From NCBI GenBank assembly GCA_036654415.1, contig JAVVSB010000015.1:1-39653 (forward strand): a stretch of DNA of 39,653 nucleotides, in the 5' to 3' direction. This DNA is from Mucinivorans sp036654415 (lineage in GTDB: Bacteria > Bacteroidota > Bacteroidia > Bacteroidales > Rikenellaceae). Every line of letters starts with the position of its first letter. Position 1 is the first letter of the stretch. Under the pieces are notes generated by a model. The model worked only from the letters and a program-made list of their open reading frames with translations, did no database searches and was not told the DNA's origin. Shown in pieces: positions 39,524 through 39,653 of the stretch. The position numbers and the translations under genes were made by a program.

Positions 39524-39653
39524 TTACATATCCTTGTGAGATGTGTATGTGTCGGGATGTGTTGTTTTGCAAGCTTCCAACCATTTGTGTAGCGTTCTGT
39601 ATAAACCACACGCACCAAGGGGCAGAGCAAAGTCCACAATTAATTCTTTTAAG
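39524..39653 (-). CDS. Unrecognised protein, C-terminal fragment
   Basis: The leftward frame is open from the right edge to a TAA at 39526-39524, giving 42 residues that include PLGACGLYRTLHKWLEACK and end HPDTYTSHKDM. The mixed charged and amphipathic composition looks like a real protein, and the hairpin downstream fits a convergent gene end. No family is recognised. A competing rightward frame from an ATG at 39487 is also open to the edge, with seven cysteines in 26 residues; it starts inside the hairpin and looks less natural. Confidence 0.4.
   Translation of the reverse strand, partial: LKELIVDFALPLGACGLYRTLHKWLEACKTTHPDTYTSHKDM

Noticed and set aside
1..39653. tRNA, rRNA, CRISPR arrays, prophage or integration signatures
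   Set aside because: Read on both strands; no cloverleaf, repeat-spacer pattern, integrase or transposase was found.

Overview
The window looks like chromosomal core sequence from a Bacteroidales bacterium (Bacteroidota). The evidence is the gene order uppS-bamA-ompH-murI beside nadK and pdxJ, a DUF4491 gene, a PG_1098-type methyltransferase, a fused one-chain gcvP, lipoprotein signals, and -7 boxes of the form TAnnTTTG in front of many genes. The family cannot be settled from the sequence; a Rikenellaceae-like genome is only a guess. No tRNA, rRNA, CRISPR array, insertion sequence, prophage or integration site was seen. No gap between genes exceeds about 225 bases.

Layout. 1-11.4 kb is read leftwards: the start of an RND efflux permease, its lipoprotein adaptor, gpmI (glycolysis), ftsK (chromosome translocation at division), murI (D-glutamate for peptidoglycan), ompH and bamA (outer-membrane protein biogenesis), uppS (undecaprenyl carrier lipid) and nadK. 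From 11.4 to 18.0 kb a tightly overlapping rightward operon carries pdxJ, a CCA-adding enzyme, a THUMP-like methyltransferase, a KdsC-type phosphatase and an AddB-like nuclease. It ends at a 17-bp perfect hairpin shared with the convergent catalase gene. From 18.1 to 24.0 kb, read leftwards: DUF4491-katA, then dnaE-trxA with trxA having its own promoter. From 24.0 to 25.9 kb, read rightwards: a pRiA4b ORF-3-like gene, miaA and a YgjP-like metalloprotease. From 25.9 to 38.2 kb, read leftwards: ung (frameshifted), a UvrD/PcrA helicase, glyA, a GH20 beta-hexosaminidase lipoprotein, gcvP, a SlyD-like prolyl isomerase, a cysteine-less thioredoxin-fold protein and a UbiA-type prenyltransferase. The right edge has a membrane-anchored PHP-type protein (+) and the 3' end of an unrecognised leftward gene.

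Functional themes are envelope construction (uppS, bamA, ompH, murI, kdsC), DNA replication and repair (dnaE, ftsK, uvrD, addB-like, ung), tRNA maturation (cca, miaA), glycine/serine one-carbon metabolism (gcvP, glyA), redox or oxidative stress (katA, trxA) and cofactors (pdxJ, nadK, a prenyltransferase probably for menaquinone).

I found no clearly new multi-gene system. The items most worth a second look are: the ung frameshift that removes the catalytic HPSPLS motif; a structured, possibly conserved non-coding element between uppS and bamA; a perfect stem-loop just before murI; interlocked divergent promoters with a 17-bp palindrome between dnaE and its neighbour; several near-leaderless promoters; a thioredoxin-fold protein without its CxxC; and a ten-cysteine tail on the SlyD-like protein.
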